Assembly (NCBI RefSeq): GCF_900110855.1
Contig: NZ_FOFA01000015.1
Location: forward strand, 1 to 40,075
Direction: 5' to 3'
DNA: 40,075 nt
From: Microlunatus flavus
GTDB taxonomy: Bacteria > Actinomycetota > Actinomycetes > Propionibacteriales > Propionibacteriaceae
Shown: piece by piece, positions 26,458 through 34,653 of the stretch
Layout: each line of letters begins with the position of its first letter
How positions within the stretch are numbered: position 1 is the stretch's first letter
The notes under the pieces: generated by a model
What the model was told of the DNA's origin: nothing
Databases searched by the model: none
Seen by the model: only the letters and a program-made list of their open reading frames with translations
Made by a program: the position numbers and the translations under genes

Positions 26458-29334
26458 TCAGCGCTTCAGCACCCAGCGCTGGGCGTCGCTGCCGTTGCAG
26501 GTCCAGATCTGGAGCTGGACCTTCTTCTTCGAGATCCCCTTGGGGATGTCGAGGCACTTGCCCGACGCGGCGTTGACGAGCGACCCGTCGGGGCCGCCGC
26601 TCCACTGCTGGGCGCTGGTGTCGTTGCAGCCCCACAGCTGGACCTTGGTGCCCTTCTTGGTGCCGCCCTTCTTCACGTCCAGGCACTTGCCCAGGGCCTG
26701 GAGCGTGTCGCCGCTGCGCGCCCAGGTCTGGCTGTCCGAGCCGTTGCAGGTGTAGAGCTGCACGGCGGTGCCGTTCTTCGTCTTGCCCTTGCGGACGTCG
26801 ACGCAGCGGTCGCCCAGCCCCACGATCGCGCTCGTCACCGGCTTGGCGACCGCGGTGCCCTGGATGGCGACCGTGTGGGCGCCCTGACCGTCGTTGCCGG
26901 TGATCAGGTAGGTCCCGTCGAAGCTGCCGGGCGTCTTGGGCGAGAAGGTCACCGACTGGTGGATGACGTCACCGGGCTCGAGCTGCTGGCCCTCCGACAC
27001 GGGGTCGGGGACGTCGAACGGTGCCGTCGGAGGCGCGGCCTTGGTGAGGGTGAGGAGCAGGTTGCCCTCGTTCTTGATGTCGAACGTCTTCGTGACCGAC
27101 TTCCCGACCTGCACCGAGCCGAACTGCACCGTTCCGGGGGTGAGCGTCAGCTTGGACTCGCCCTTGATCGACGTGCCCGTGACCGGGATCGACACGTCGC
27201 CCGTGGACGACTTGACCTTGAGCGTCGAGCTGAACGTGCCCGCCGCGGTCGGCTCGAAGGTCACCGGGACCGACAGCGAGCTGCCGGGCTCGAGCCTGGT
27301 GCCCGACCGGGGCAGCGAGTCCGTGCTGAACGGGCCGCTGGGGGCCGTGGACCCGCCGATGGTCGTGGTCGTCGAACCGGTGTTGGAGATGCTCGCGTCG
27401 AGCGTGACGTTGCCCCCGACGGGGACCTCGCCGAACTCGAGCGTCGACGGGTCGGACAGCAGGCCGTCCTTGGTGCCCGTGCCGTGCAGGTCGAACGCGA
27501 ACGTCCCGGTCGTCGTCACGAACGAGATCGCCCCGGAGAGCGACTCGGCGGTGTCCGGCTTGTAGGTCACCGGCACCGACAGGCTCGCGCCCGCCTTGAG
27601 CGTGACGGGCAGCTTGACCTTGCCCACCGTGAAGGGGTCCTCGGTCCGCACCTTGGTGAGCTTGACCTCGCGCTTGGCCGTGACGGTCACCTGCTTGGTC
27701 ACCGCCGAGTCCACCGCGACCAGCCCGAAGTCGGTCGGCGAGCTGGTCAGGGCCAGCGTGGTCGGGCGGCCGAAGCCGTAGACCTCGCCGGAGCGGTTGG
27801 CCACGTAGACGCGCCCGTTGTCGCTGGCGACCTTGGAGAACTTGGTCGCGGTGCCGATCGGGGCGGCGTAGCGCTGCACCATCTTGCCCTTGACCGGGAC
27901 CGCGTCGTACGCGCGCAGCTGGCCGCCGGCGCCCGTCGGGCCCTTGCTGTAGACCGTCCACACGAGCGCGGAACCCGCGCTCTTGCCGTTCGAGGTGACC
28001 GTCGGCGAGCCGGAGGTGTAGCCGAAGTTGCCACGGCTGGTGCCGACCCGGCTGAGCGTCGGCTTGCCCGAGCCCGAGACCCCGACCTTAAAGGCCGAGA
28101 GCGGGCCGCGGTTCGTCACCATGTAGACGTAGCCGCTGCCGCCGCCCCAGAACGCGGGGTGGCCCCAGACGCCCTTGTACGGGCCGCCGACCTGCAGGAC
28201 GTCGTCCTTCTTGCCGGACTTCTGCCCGCTGCCGCCGAAGTCGTCGCGGTCGAGCAGGAAGACCCGCCCGTCCTTGCCGACCATGACCATCAGGTGCGGG
28301 TGGTCGGCGGTGCCGTAGCCGTCCGGGATCGCCATCGGGGCGCCGGACCCGAGGTCGGTGTCGTCGGTGTCGAGGTTGCTGTTGTTGACCGGGGAGAAGA
28401 AGTCGGTCGCCTTGAGCGTGCGGTCGCCCTGGACCGTCACGCGGACGACGGACTCGGCGAGCTGGCTCGGCGGCTTCTTGCCGGGGTGCGGGGACGGGGA
28501 CACGCCGTTGCCGGTGGCGAAGATGACCTGGCCCTTGCCGTCAGACATGAGCCCGCCGCCGGACTGCCAGATGCCGGCGCCGGCCTTGCTGTTGCCCGTC
28601 TCCGTCGCGAACATCGACGTCTGCTTGCCCGTCTTCGCGTCCACGCCGACGACGTAGCCGACGTAGGGCTGGTGGTCGCAGTGGCTGGCGAAGCCCGCGT
28701 AGACGACGCCGTCGAGCAGCAGCAGCCCCGGGCGCTGCATCGCCGTCTTCGGGTTGAAGTCGTGGTCGTCGTCGTTGTCCGCGGCGCCCTTGATCGTCGT
28801 CGGGAAGCCGGGGCGCTCGGTGCCGTTGGTGATGTCGATGGCGTGCATGTACCAGTGCGGGTGGTCGGCGTCCTTGCCGTCGTCGACCTTCGCGGTGAAG
28901 TACGCCGTCCCCGACGCCGCGTCGACGGCGGGGGTCGCCGTGATGCCGATGGTCGGCACCAGGTCGCCGCAGCCGATGTGCGAGGCCGCCCACTCCTTGC
29001 CGACGTCGCGGCTCCAGCGCACCTTGCCCGTGACGGGGTCGAGGCCGTAGGCCTTGTTCTTCTCGGTCACCGCGAGCAGGGTGCCCTTGGCGACCACGGG
29101 CTGCGCGTAGATCTGGCCGTCGAGCTTCGTCGCGAACAGCTGGCCGAAGTCGGGCGCGGACACGTCGGAGGGCGCGAGCTTGGCCTCGTCGGCGTCCCAG
29201 CCGGTTCGCAGGTTGTCGGTGGACACGGTCGTGACGTCGGCCGACGCCGGTCCCGCCACGACAAGGCTCGCCGAGACGAGCCCGGCGAGGGCCAGCGCCG
29301 AGACGGCACGGAGTGGTCGGGGGAAGAGGTTCAC
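26458..29334 (-). CDS. Secreted propeller / ASH-repeat / ricin-type lectin protein, copy 2
   Basis: A 958-residue paralogue of the downstream gene with the same architecture: signal peptide to about residue 32 (GPASA|DV), PQQ-like propeller to about 520 (VYAGFASHCDHQPYVGYVVG; VFLLDRDDFGGSG), three ASH-type Ig repeats, and a C-terminal ricin trefoil with SQTW, AQQW and AQRW. The acidic loop NSNLDTDDTDLGSGA is retained. It is visibly richer in lysine than copy 1, especially in the trefoil (KKGGTKKGTKVQL), while still using GC-ending codons, so the copies have diverged in charge. The start is GTG at 29334; AAGG lies about 10 bases upstream. Its own promoter region has paired direct repeats, and a terminator follows, so each copy looks independently expressed. 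Function unknown beyond surface or extracellular carbohydrate binding. Confidence 0.9.
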   Translation of the reverse strand: MNLFPRPLRAVSALALAGLVSASLVVAGPASADVTTVSTDNLRTGWDADEAKLAPSDVSAPDFGQLFATKLDGQIYAQPVVAKGTLLAVTEKNKAYGLDPVTGKVRWSRDVGKEWAASHIGCGDLVPTIGITATPAVDAASGTAYFTAKVDDGKDADHPHWYMHAIDITNGTERPGFPTTIKGAADNDDDHDFNPKTAMQRPGLLLLDGVVYAGFASHCDHQPYVGYVVGVDAKTGKQTSMFATETGNSKAGAGIWQSGGGLMSDGKGQVIFATGNGVSPSPHPGKKPPSQLAESVVRVTVQGDRTLKATDFFSPVNNSNLDTDDTDLGSGAPMAIPDGYGTADHPHLMVMVGKDGRVFLLDRDDFGGSGQKSGKKDDVLQVGGPYKGVWGHPAFWGGGSGYVYMVTNRGPLSAFKVGVSGSGKPTLSRVGTSRGNFGYTSGSPTVTSNGKSAGSALVWTVYSKGPTGAGGQLRAYDAVPVKGKMVQRYAAPIGTATKFSKVASDNGRVYVANRSGEVYGFGRPTTLALTSSPTDFGLVAVDSAVTKQVTVTAKREVKLTKVRTEDPFTVGKVKLPVTLKAGASLSVPVTYKPDTAESLSGAISFVTTTGTFAFDLHGTGTKDGLLSDPSTLEFGEVPVGGNVTLDASISNTGSTTTTIGGSTAPSGPFSTDSLPRSGTRLEPGSSLSVPVTFEPTAAGTFSSTLKVKSSTGDVSIPVTGTSIKGESKLTLTPGTVQFGSVQVGKSVTKTFDIKNEGNLLLTLTKAAPPTAPFDVPDPVSEGQQLEPGDVIHQSVTFSPKTPGSFDGTYLITGNDGQGAHTVAIQGTAVAKPVTSAIVGLGDRCVDVRKGKTKNGTAVQLYTCNGSDSQTWARSGDTLQALGKCLDVKKGGTKKGTKVQLWGCNDTSAQQWSGGPDGSLVNAASGKCLDIPKGISKKKVQLQIWTCNGSDAQRWVLKR

Positions 29335-29391
29335 AGCAGCTGCCTTCGAACCGCGACGGCCCTGGCGACCGTCGGGGGCTACATGGTGCCT

Positions 29392-29424
29392 GAGAATCGC
29401 TCAGATCGTCGGGAGAATCGCTCA
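29392..29424. promoter_or_regulatory. Paired 12-bp direct repeats upstream of propeller copy 2
   Basis: GAGAATCGCTCA occurs at 29392-29403 and again at 29413-29424, a start-to-start spacing of 21 bp or two helical turns. The repeats lie 58-90 bases upstream of the GTG start of copy 2. Spacing in phase on one face of the helix is typical of a tandem activator or repressor site. Confidence 0.6.
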
Positions 29425-29485
29425 CCTGACGAGTGATTTGTCCCACGAAAGGCCACTCGAGCCCCAGCAGTCACCCCGAGGGGTG

Positions 29486-30211
29486 TCAGCCGACCGGGCG
29501 CTCCGACTCCTCGATGGGGGTACGGCCGCGCGAGAGCAGCAGGCCGATGACGAAGAGGGCGGCCAACAGCAGCGGCCAACCGAGGACGACCTTCGCGACG
29601 CCCAGCCAGACGACCTCCTGGGCCAGGAACAGCGGCAGCTGCACGACGAACCGCAGCACGTACGGCACGGCCAGCACGAGCGTCAGGCGGCTGCTCATGC
29701 GCACCAGCGCCCGGTCGCGGATCCAGCCGGTCGGGTCCTCGAGGGCCGCGCCGACGACGAAGCCGATCAAAGGTCGCCGTACGGCCACGGTCAGCAGCGA
29801 CACCACCGCCAGCGCGCCGTTGTAGAGGATGCCGGGCAGGAAGACGTCCTCCGCGCGGCCGGTCCGGGTGGCGATGACGGCGGCGATCGCGGTCGGCACG
29901 ACCGCCTGCGCCACGAACTTCAGCGAGGACCGCTGGACGAGCCGGACCACGGCCAGGACGACGGCGATGCCCACGGCGACGCCGAGGGAGGGGTAGAGCG
30001 CCCGCGACAGGACCCAGGCGGCGGTGAACCCGACGAAGGGCAGCGCCGCCTCGACCATGCCCCGCGGTCCTCCCAGCGTGCGACCCAGCTCGTGGCGGAC
30101 GAGCTCCTCGACGTAGCGGAACTGCGGTCGTTCCGGCCGCCCGGGCCGGTCCGACTGCTCGGGCCGGTCGGCGGCCGGCCCCGGGAGCCCGGCGCTCTCG
30201 GCGGCCGTCAC
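29486..30211 (-). CDS. DUF3159 membrane protein
   Basis: A 241-residue integral membrane protein with about six hydrophobic segments (AALPFVGFTAAWVLSRALY, VAVGIAVVLAVVRLV, FVAQAVVPTAIAAVIATR, FLPGILYNGALAVVSLL, and two near the C-terminus including VVLGWPLLLAALFVIGLLL). The soluble N-terminus is Pro/Arg-rich. It belongs to DUF3159, an actinobacterial family of unknown function (Rv2693c in M. tuberculosis). The start GTG at 30211 overlaps the stop of the OB-fold gene, so the two are coupled. In mycobacteria this gene directly follows ceoC; here about 6 kb of propeller genes lie between them. Confidence 0.9.
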   Translation of the reverse strand: MTAAESAGLPGPAADRPEQSDRPGRPERPQFRYVEELVRHELGRTLGGPRGMVEAALPFVGFTAAWVLSRALYPSLGVAVGIAVVLAVVRLVQRSSLKFVAQAVVPTAIAAVIATRTGRAEDVFLPGILYNGALAVVSLLTVAVRRPLIGFVVGAALEDPTGWIRDRALVRMSSRLTLVLAVPYVLRFVVQLPLFLAQEVVWLGVAKVVLGWPLLLAALFVIGLLLSRGRTPIEESERPVG

Positions 30212-30588
30212 GAAGCGGCGGGCGTCGGCAGCAGCTCGTAGCGCGGGTTGTACATCAGGCGCCGGCCCTCGTGGCAGCTGATGCGGCCCCACACCTTGAG
30301 CGTGCGGCCGGCGTCGATGCCGGGGATCTGCCGCCGGCCGAGCCAGACCAGCGTGACCACGCCGGAGCCGTCCTGCAGCTCGACGTCGAGCGCCGGGTGC
30401 CCGGCGCGGGGGCTCAGCGTGATGGTCGAGACCGTCCCGGTGAGGTTCACCTGCTGGCGGTCCTCGCAGGCGCCGATGGGGATGGCGCCCTCCTGCCGGA
30501 CGTTGCGCTGCAGCTCCTCGGACTCGAGCTCGGCGTTGGACGTCGCGAGGCGACGCAGCGCCCGCTGCAGCATGTTCTCCTTGCCCAT
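30208..30588 (-). CDS. OB-fold nucleic-acid-binding protein
   Basis: A 126-residue small protein whose C-terminal two-thirds forms an OB fold: VNLTGTVSTITLSPRAGHPALDVELQDGSGVVTLVWLGRRQIPGIDAGRTLKVWGRI. The N-terminus is a charged helix (RALRRLATSNAELESEEL). The ATG at 30588 is preferred because GGAGGA lies six bases upstream and MGKENML fits relatives; a longer frame to 30663 has no such support. It may bind single-stranded DNA or RNA, inferred from the fold and its similarity to RecG/OB wedge domains. It is coupled to the DUF3159 gene and lies 110 bp after the DUF3710 gene. Orthologue of Rv2694c by position. Confidence 0.88.
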   Translation of the reverse strand: MGKENMLQRALRRLATSNAELESEELQRNVRQEGAIPIGACEDRQQVNLTGTVSTITLSPRAGHPALDVELQDGSGVVTLVWLGRRQIPGIDAGRTLKVWGRISCHEGRRLMYNPRYELLPTPAAS

Positions 30589-30698
30589 CGTCGTCCTCCG
30601 CGTCGATCGGTGAGGGTCGGCCGGGAGGCCCGGCCGGAGGTCCAGCATCCCACCGCTGCGCAACCCGCGCAGCCGGTGCGACGGCTGGTCCGTGGTGG

Positions 30699-31532
30699 TC
30701 AGTCGGCCGGCTGCAGGTCCGCCGGCATGCTCATCGGCAGCAGGTCGCCCGGCGCCATGGCCTCGTCGCCGCGGCGCACCACGACGTCACGGAAGGCGGC
30801 GAGGACCGACGCGACGGCCGGGTCCTCCTCGTCGTCGGTGATGGCGGCCTGGCCGTAGACGATGCCGCGCAGCAGCCAGCGGGGGCCCTCGGCCACCCAC
30901 ATCCGCGACGGCTGGTAGCCCTGCTCGCCCGTCGGGGTCGTCACCGGCAGGAGGCGCCGCAGCTCGACCCCGAAAGGCCCGGCGGCCAGCTCGGCCGACC
31001 CGCCGACCTCGGCGGCGGCCTCGGAGATCTCGTCGCGCAGCTCGGCCCACAGACCACCGCTGCGCGGGGCGGCGTACGCGCTCAGCTCGAGCGCCGAGCT
31101 GGCCACGACCTCGGGCTCGGCCCCGTCCGCACCGGGTCCGTGGACCGGCAGGACGAGCATCGCCGAGACGATCTCCTGGGCCTCGTTGACCTGCAGCCGC
31201 AGCTCAGAGCCGGGCACGGGCGCGATGACGAGGCTGCCGAGGTCGATGCGCGGGGCGTCGGGGTCGGGCTCGGCGTCGGCGAGCTCGGAGACCTCGAACG
31301 GGCCCTGGGTGCGCCACTCGGTGGCGTCCAGCTCGGCGGTGTCGAGCGCGTCCTCGTCGGTCACGCCCTCGTCGTCGGTCGCGACGTCCGTACGGTCTGT
31401 CGCCGTGTCGTCGGGCTCCTCGGAGGCCGGGGTCGGCTCGTCGTCCGCGTCGACGGTCGTCGAGCTCGTCGGCTCCTCCGCCGCGGCCTCGTCCTCCGCG
31501 TCGCGAGCCTTCTTCTTGCGCCCGAAGATCAC
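30699..31532 (-). CDS. DUF3710 family protein
   Basis: A 277-residue cytoplasmic protein. The N-terminus is basic ([10 protein letters not shown]) and is followed by about 70 acidic, low-complexity residues rich in Asp, Glu and Thr; the DUF3710 core begins near residue 78 ([39 protein letters not shown]) and includes [16 protein letters not shown] and [21 protein letters not shown]. Function unknown; orthologue of Rv2696c. The GTG at 31532 overlaps the dut stop (GTGA) and has a GGAGGGG site four bases upstream, so translation is coupled to dut. Confidence 0.92.
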   Translation of the reverse strand: MIFGRKKKARDAEDEAAAEEPTSSTTVDADDEPTPASEEPDDTATDRTDVATDDEGVTDEDALDTAELDATEWRTQGPFEVSELADAEPDPDAPRIDLGSLVIAPVPGSELRLQVNEAQEIVSAMLVLPVHGPGADGAEPEVVASSALELSAYAAPRSGGLWAELRDEISEAAAEVGGSAELAAGPFGVELRRLLPVTTPTGEQGYQPSRMWVAEGPRWLLRGIVYGQAAITDDEEDPAVASVLAAFRDVVVRRGDEAMAPGDLLPMSMPADLQPAD

Positions 31533-32113
31533 GCGTCCCCTCCTCGTCGGCCGTCGTCCGTCCGGGCACCGTGCCCGTCCGTCTCGTGCTCGTCGGCTCC
31601 GGGAGACCTTATGCCCCCGGTGGACCCGTGGCCCGCGGTCCCGCGGACCGAGGCGGGCAGCTCGTCGACGACGACGAAGCGCGCACGCGCCACCCGCTGG
31701 ACCACGAGCTGGGCGATCCGGTCGCCGCGGCTGATGGTGACCGGCAGGGCCGGGTCGGTGTTGAGGAGGTTCACGCAGATCTCGCCGCGGTAGCCGGCGT
31801 CAACGGTGCCGGGCGCGTTGACGACGGTGAGCCCGTGGCGGTGGGCGAGCCCGGAGCGGGGGTGCACGAAGCCGGCCCACCCGTCGGGCAGGGCCAGCGC
31901 GACCCCGGTCCGGACGAGACGGCGGGTCATCGGTGCGAGGACCAGGTCCTCCGCGCTGCGCAGGTCGGCGCCGGCGTCGCCGGGGTGCGCGTACGCGGGC
32001 ACGGGCAGCTCCTCCAGGAGGCGGAGGGAGACCTCGACCTGCTCGGCGTCCCCGACCTGCTGGACCTGCCCGCTCGTGTCGACGGACGACGGGATGCGAT
32101 CCGGATCAGGCAC
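31529..32113 (-). CDS. dut: Deoxyuridine 5'-triphosphate nucleotidohydrolase
   Basis: A 194-residue trimeric dUTPase that converts dUTP to dUMP and pyrophosphate. All five motifs are present: [40 protein letters not shown] (catalytic Asp), [12 protein letters not shown], and the C-terminal [10 protein letters not shown], which usually reads G-F-GSTG. Both ends are longer than usual: about 25 extra residues before [15 protein letters not shown] and a charged tail after motif 5. GTG at 32113 overlaps the end of the DUF3093 gene by eight bases; a start further inside the frame cannot be excluded. Confidence 0.95.
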   Translation of the reverse strand: MPDPDRIPSSVDTSGQVQQVGDAEQVEVSLRLLEELPVPAYAHPGDAGADLRSAEDLVLAPMTRRLVRTGVALALPDGWAGFVHPRSGLAHRHGLTVVNAPGTVDAGYRGEICVNLLNTDPALPVTISRGDRIAQLVVQRVARARFVVVDELPASVRGTAGHGSTGGIRSPGADEHETDGHGARTDDGRRGGDA

Positions 32114-32606
32114 GGGCCGGCCCGGCCTCCGGCGACGGTTCCGCAGCGGTGGGCGCCGGTGCGGGTGTGGGTGCGACCCAGCCGAGGGCGGTCGCGAGCG
32201 CGGCCGGGCGGCGGGTGGAGACGAGCCAGTAGGGCACGCGGTCGGCGGGGTCGGCGAGGGTGATCTCGACGGTGGTGGCGATCCAGGGCCGCGTCACCAG
32301 GTGCGCCCGGGCGTCGGCCCCGACCCCGGCGCGGGCCCGGGTGGCGGCGGCGTCCAGCGGCCGGACGGCCCCGATCCACTCCCGCCCGACGACGGCCCGG
32401 CCGATCCGCACCTCGGCCTCGTCGACCTCGGTCGTGTACGCAGCGGTGAGGAACCCGAGCGCCACGACGACCAGGGCGAACAGCCCGACGCCGAGCCCCC
32501 AGGCCAGCCCGAGGTAGTAGCCGAACGCCACCCCCAGCGTGAGCCCGAACAGCACGTCCAGCGCCCACCACCCCGCCGGCACCGCGACCCGTTCCCGAAA
32601 ACGCAC
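32106..32606 (-). CDS. DUF3093 membrane protein
   Basis: A 166-residue protein with two N-terminal transmembrane segments ([41 protein letters not shown]) followed by a cytosolic domain with [22 protein letters not shown] and [29 protein letters not shown], the DUF3093 signature. Function unknown. The start is GTG at 32606. Here it is on the same strand as dut and overlaps it; in M. tuberculosis the equivalent gene (Rv2698) is, from memory, on the opposite strand, so a local inversion separates the lineages. Confidence 0.9.
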   Translation of the reverse strand: MRFRERVAVPAGWWALDVLFGLTLGVAFGYYLGLAWGLGVGLFALVVVALGFLTAAYTTEVDEAEVRIGRAVVGREWIGAVRPLDAAATRARAGVGADARAHLVTRPWIATTVEITLADPADRVPYWLVSTRRPAALATALGWVAPTPAPAPTAAEPSPEAGPARA

Positions 32607-32736
32607 GCCGCCAACCTACCGGCGGACGCACGAACGCCGCCCTCCGAAGAGGACGGCGTCGAAGCGAGCCATGCGCGGACGGAGCCGGAAGCGTCACCGG
32701 TGGTGCAGAGAGCGGACCGTGCAGGCGCGGGCGGGA

Positions 32737-32854
32737 GGTCGGCGGCCGGTCTCGCCTGGACGAGCGAGCGAGCAGCCGCCGCTCAGGCCCCGGCAGTCGC
32801 CGGACTCACCGGCTGTGAGCGAGTGAGGAAGGCGAGACCGTGAGGCCGCCGACC
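32737..32854. repeat. 118-bp imperfect inverted repeat downstream of the DUF4193 gene
   Basis: Outer arms pair 11 bp (GGTCGGCGGCC, 32737-32747, with 32844-32854) and then 10 bp (GGTCTCGCCT, 32748-32757, with 32830-32839), with a 4-base bulge on one side. The interior contains further short stems such as CCGGC/GCCGG and GAGCGAG tandem repeats. It begins 10 bases after the DUF4193 stop, so it can serve as its terminator, but it is much larger than needed; a MITE-like element or structured RNA are alternatives. The rest of the 257-bp gap holds only a weak hairpin near 32634-32660. Confidence 0.6.
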
Positions 32855-32863
32855 CAGCCCGTT

Positions 32864-33166
32864 CTAGCCTGCACAGTCAAAGCAGTACGCGTCGCCGTTG
32901 GAACGCTCCTCGGCGATCTGGCTGCGGTGCCGGACGAGGAAGCAGCCGGCGCAGGTGAACTCGTCGGACTGGCGTGGGAGGACCCGGACCGTCAGCTCCT
33001 CGTGCGAGAGGTCGGCGCCGGGCAGCTCGAACGCCTCGGCGGCCTCGGTCTCGTCCTCGTCGACCTTGCCGGAGTTCTTGTCGTTCCGACGGGTCTTGAG
33101 CTCCTCGATGCTGTCCTCGTTGAGCTCTTCGTCGGTCTTGCGCGGGGCGTCGTAGTCAGTCGCCAT
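32864..33166 (-). CDS. DUF4193 small zinc-ribbon-like protein
   Basis: A 100-residue acidic protein. The first 50 residues are highly charged (YDAPRKTDEELNEDSIEELKTRRNDKNS and a Glu-rich run). The C-terminal half carries two Cys pairs, CAGC and CFDC, about 25 residues apart, consistent with a zinc ribbon. Orthologue of Rv2699c. Acidic small zinc proteins of this type in actinomycetes may contact the transcription or translation machinery, but this is inference. The ATG at 33166 is preceded by purine-rich AAAGGTGACGAAGAG. A 21-bp palindrome lies about 90 bases upstream. Confidence 0.93.
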   Translation of the reverse strand: MATDYDAPRKTDEELNEDSIEELKTRRNDKNSGKVDEDETEAAEAFELPGADLSHEELTVRVLPRQSDEFTCAGCFLVRHRSQIAEERSNGDAYCFDCAG

Positions 33167-33256
33167 CGTGTCTCTTCGTCACCTTTCACAGGCCTTCTCA
33201 CGGGCCGTTCTCTCGGGCGTCTGCCCGGGTCGTGCAGTCTGCTCTGCGAACGGGCA

Positions 33257-33277
33257 GCGCATGTGTACCACATGCGC
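33257..33277. promoter_or_regulatory. 21-bp palindrome upstream of the DUF4193 gene
   Basis: Perfect 9-bp arms GCGCATGTG (33257-33265) and CACATGCGC (33269-33277) around a 3-base centre TAC. On the minus strand it includes a -10-like TACACAT, 90-110 bases before the ATG. Symmetric and overlapping a possible promoter, it looks like a repressor site. The rest of this 233-bp gap, up to hemH, shows no other clear signal. Confidence 0.55.
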
Positions 33278-33399
33278 GTCGTCCGGCGTCGCGGTCGCCG
33301 GGCGGCAGCGCGAGCATCGCCGCCGCGGACCCCTCAACGGGTCTGGCGGCAGAAAATTCCCGTTCCCCGGCGACCTCGCGGACCGGCCACAGCGGCCCC

Positions 33400-34539
33400 T
33401 CAGGCGGGCTGGACCACGCGCTGGCACAGGGCCGGCCGGCCGGGGTTCCGCAGGTTGGTGCAGCAGTCGGGCTCGCAGTCGTACCAGCCCACCGGGCCGC
33501 CCTCGACGACCGGCTTGGCGGGCTGCTCGCCACGTGCGGCGGCGGCGCGCTCCAGCACCAGGTCGACGAGCGCGGCGACGAACGCCGGGTGCGTGCCGGC
33601 CGTGGCCGCGCGCGCCAGCGGCAGGCCGAGCTCGCGGGCGGTCTCGACGGCCTCGGTGTCGAGGTCGTAGATGACCTCCATGTGGTCGGAGACGAAGCCG
33701 ATCGGGACGAGCACGACGCCGGGGACGCCGCCCTCCTCGAGCGCGGCGAGGTGGTCGTTGACGTCGGGCTCGAGCCACGGCTGGCTGGGCGGCCCCGAGC
33801 GCGAGCAGTAGACGAGGTCGAAGTCGTACGTCCGCCCGAGCCGGGCGCCGACCTCCCGGGTCACGGCCTCGGCGACCGCGAGGTGCCAGTCGACGTAGCC
33901 GCCCTCGGCGCTGCGCGGCTGCGGGCCGGCGGCCTGGGCCATGGCGGTGGGGATCGAGTGCGTGACGTAGACGAGGCGGGCCTGCTCCCCCGCCGCGCCG
34001 AGCTCGTCCAGCGCCGCCAGCGTGGCGTCGACCGAGGCCTGCACGAAGCCGGGGTGGTCGGAGTAGTGCCGGATCTTGTCGACGGTCGCGCCCGCGGCGG
34101 ACTGCGGGTCGAACGCGTCGAAGAGGTTCTCGCGGTACTGCCGGCACGAGGAGTACGAGGGGTAGGCGCTGGTCAGCACCGCCACGACGCGCCGGTGTCC
34201 GTCGGCGACGATCCGCTCGACCTCCGGGGCCAGGTAGGGGTCCCAGTTCCGGTTGCCCCAGTAGAGCGGGATGTCGAGCCCGCGGCCGTCCAGCTCGGTC
34301 CGCAGGGCGGCGAGGAGGTCGCGGCACTGGTCGTTGATGGGGCTGCGCCCGCCGAAGCCGTCGTAGTGGTGGGCCACGTCGGCCAGCCGCTCGCGCGGGA
34401 TGCCGCGGCCGCGGGTGACGTTCTCGAGGAAGGGCATGACGTCGTCGGGCTTCTCGGGCCCTCCGAAGGAGACGAGCAGCAGGGCGTCGTAGGGCGCGGT
34501 GTCGGCTTGCGGGGCGGCGGGGCCGGGACGGTCGGGCAC
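33400..34539 (-). CDS. hemH: Ferrochelatase (coproporphyrin ferrochelatase, CpfC)
   Basis: A 379-residue soluble enzyme that inserts Fe2+ into coproporphyrin III, the step between CgoX and HemQ. Seen: LLVSFGGPEKPDDVMPFLENVTRG at the N-terminus, the catalytic His in VYVTHSIPTAMA and the acidic partner in IGFVSDHMEVIYDLDTEA. Cysteines in VYCSRSGPP and the C-terminal DCEPDCC and RPALCQ fit the [2Fe-2S] cluster reported for actinobacterial ferrochelatases. The start is GTG at 34539 (VPDRPGP). It is divergent from the MFS gene, with a 114-bp shared gap, and is separate from the hemE operon. Confidence 0.96.
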   Translation of the reverse strand: MPDRPGPAAPQADTAPYDALLLVSFGGPEKPDDVMPFLENVTRGRGIPRERLADVAHHYDGFGGRSPINDQCRDLLAALRTELDGRGLDIPLYWGNRNWDPYLAPEVERIVADGHRRVVAVLTSAYPSYSSCRQYRENLFDAFDPQSAAGATVDKIRHYSDHPGFVQASVDATLAALDELGAAGEQARLVYVTHSIPTAMAQAAGPQPRSAEGGYVDWHLAVAEAVTREVGARLGRTYDFDLVYCSRSGPPSQPWLEPDVNDHLAALEEGGVPGVVLVPIGFVSDHMEVIYDLDTEAVETARELGLPLARAATAGTHPAFVAALVDLVLERAAAARGEQPAKPVVEGGPVGWYDCEPDCCTNLRNPGRPALCQRVVQPA

Positions 34540-34653
34540 GCACCAATCCTGCCACGCGGCTGGTCGCGCACGACGGGTTCCGCGGCGCCGCCTAGGGTGG
34601 CGCTCCGGATCCGGCGTGACGGGGCGTCGCGGCCGGCTGAGAGGTGGGTGGTC

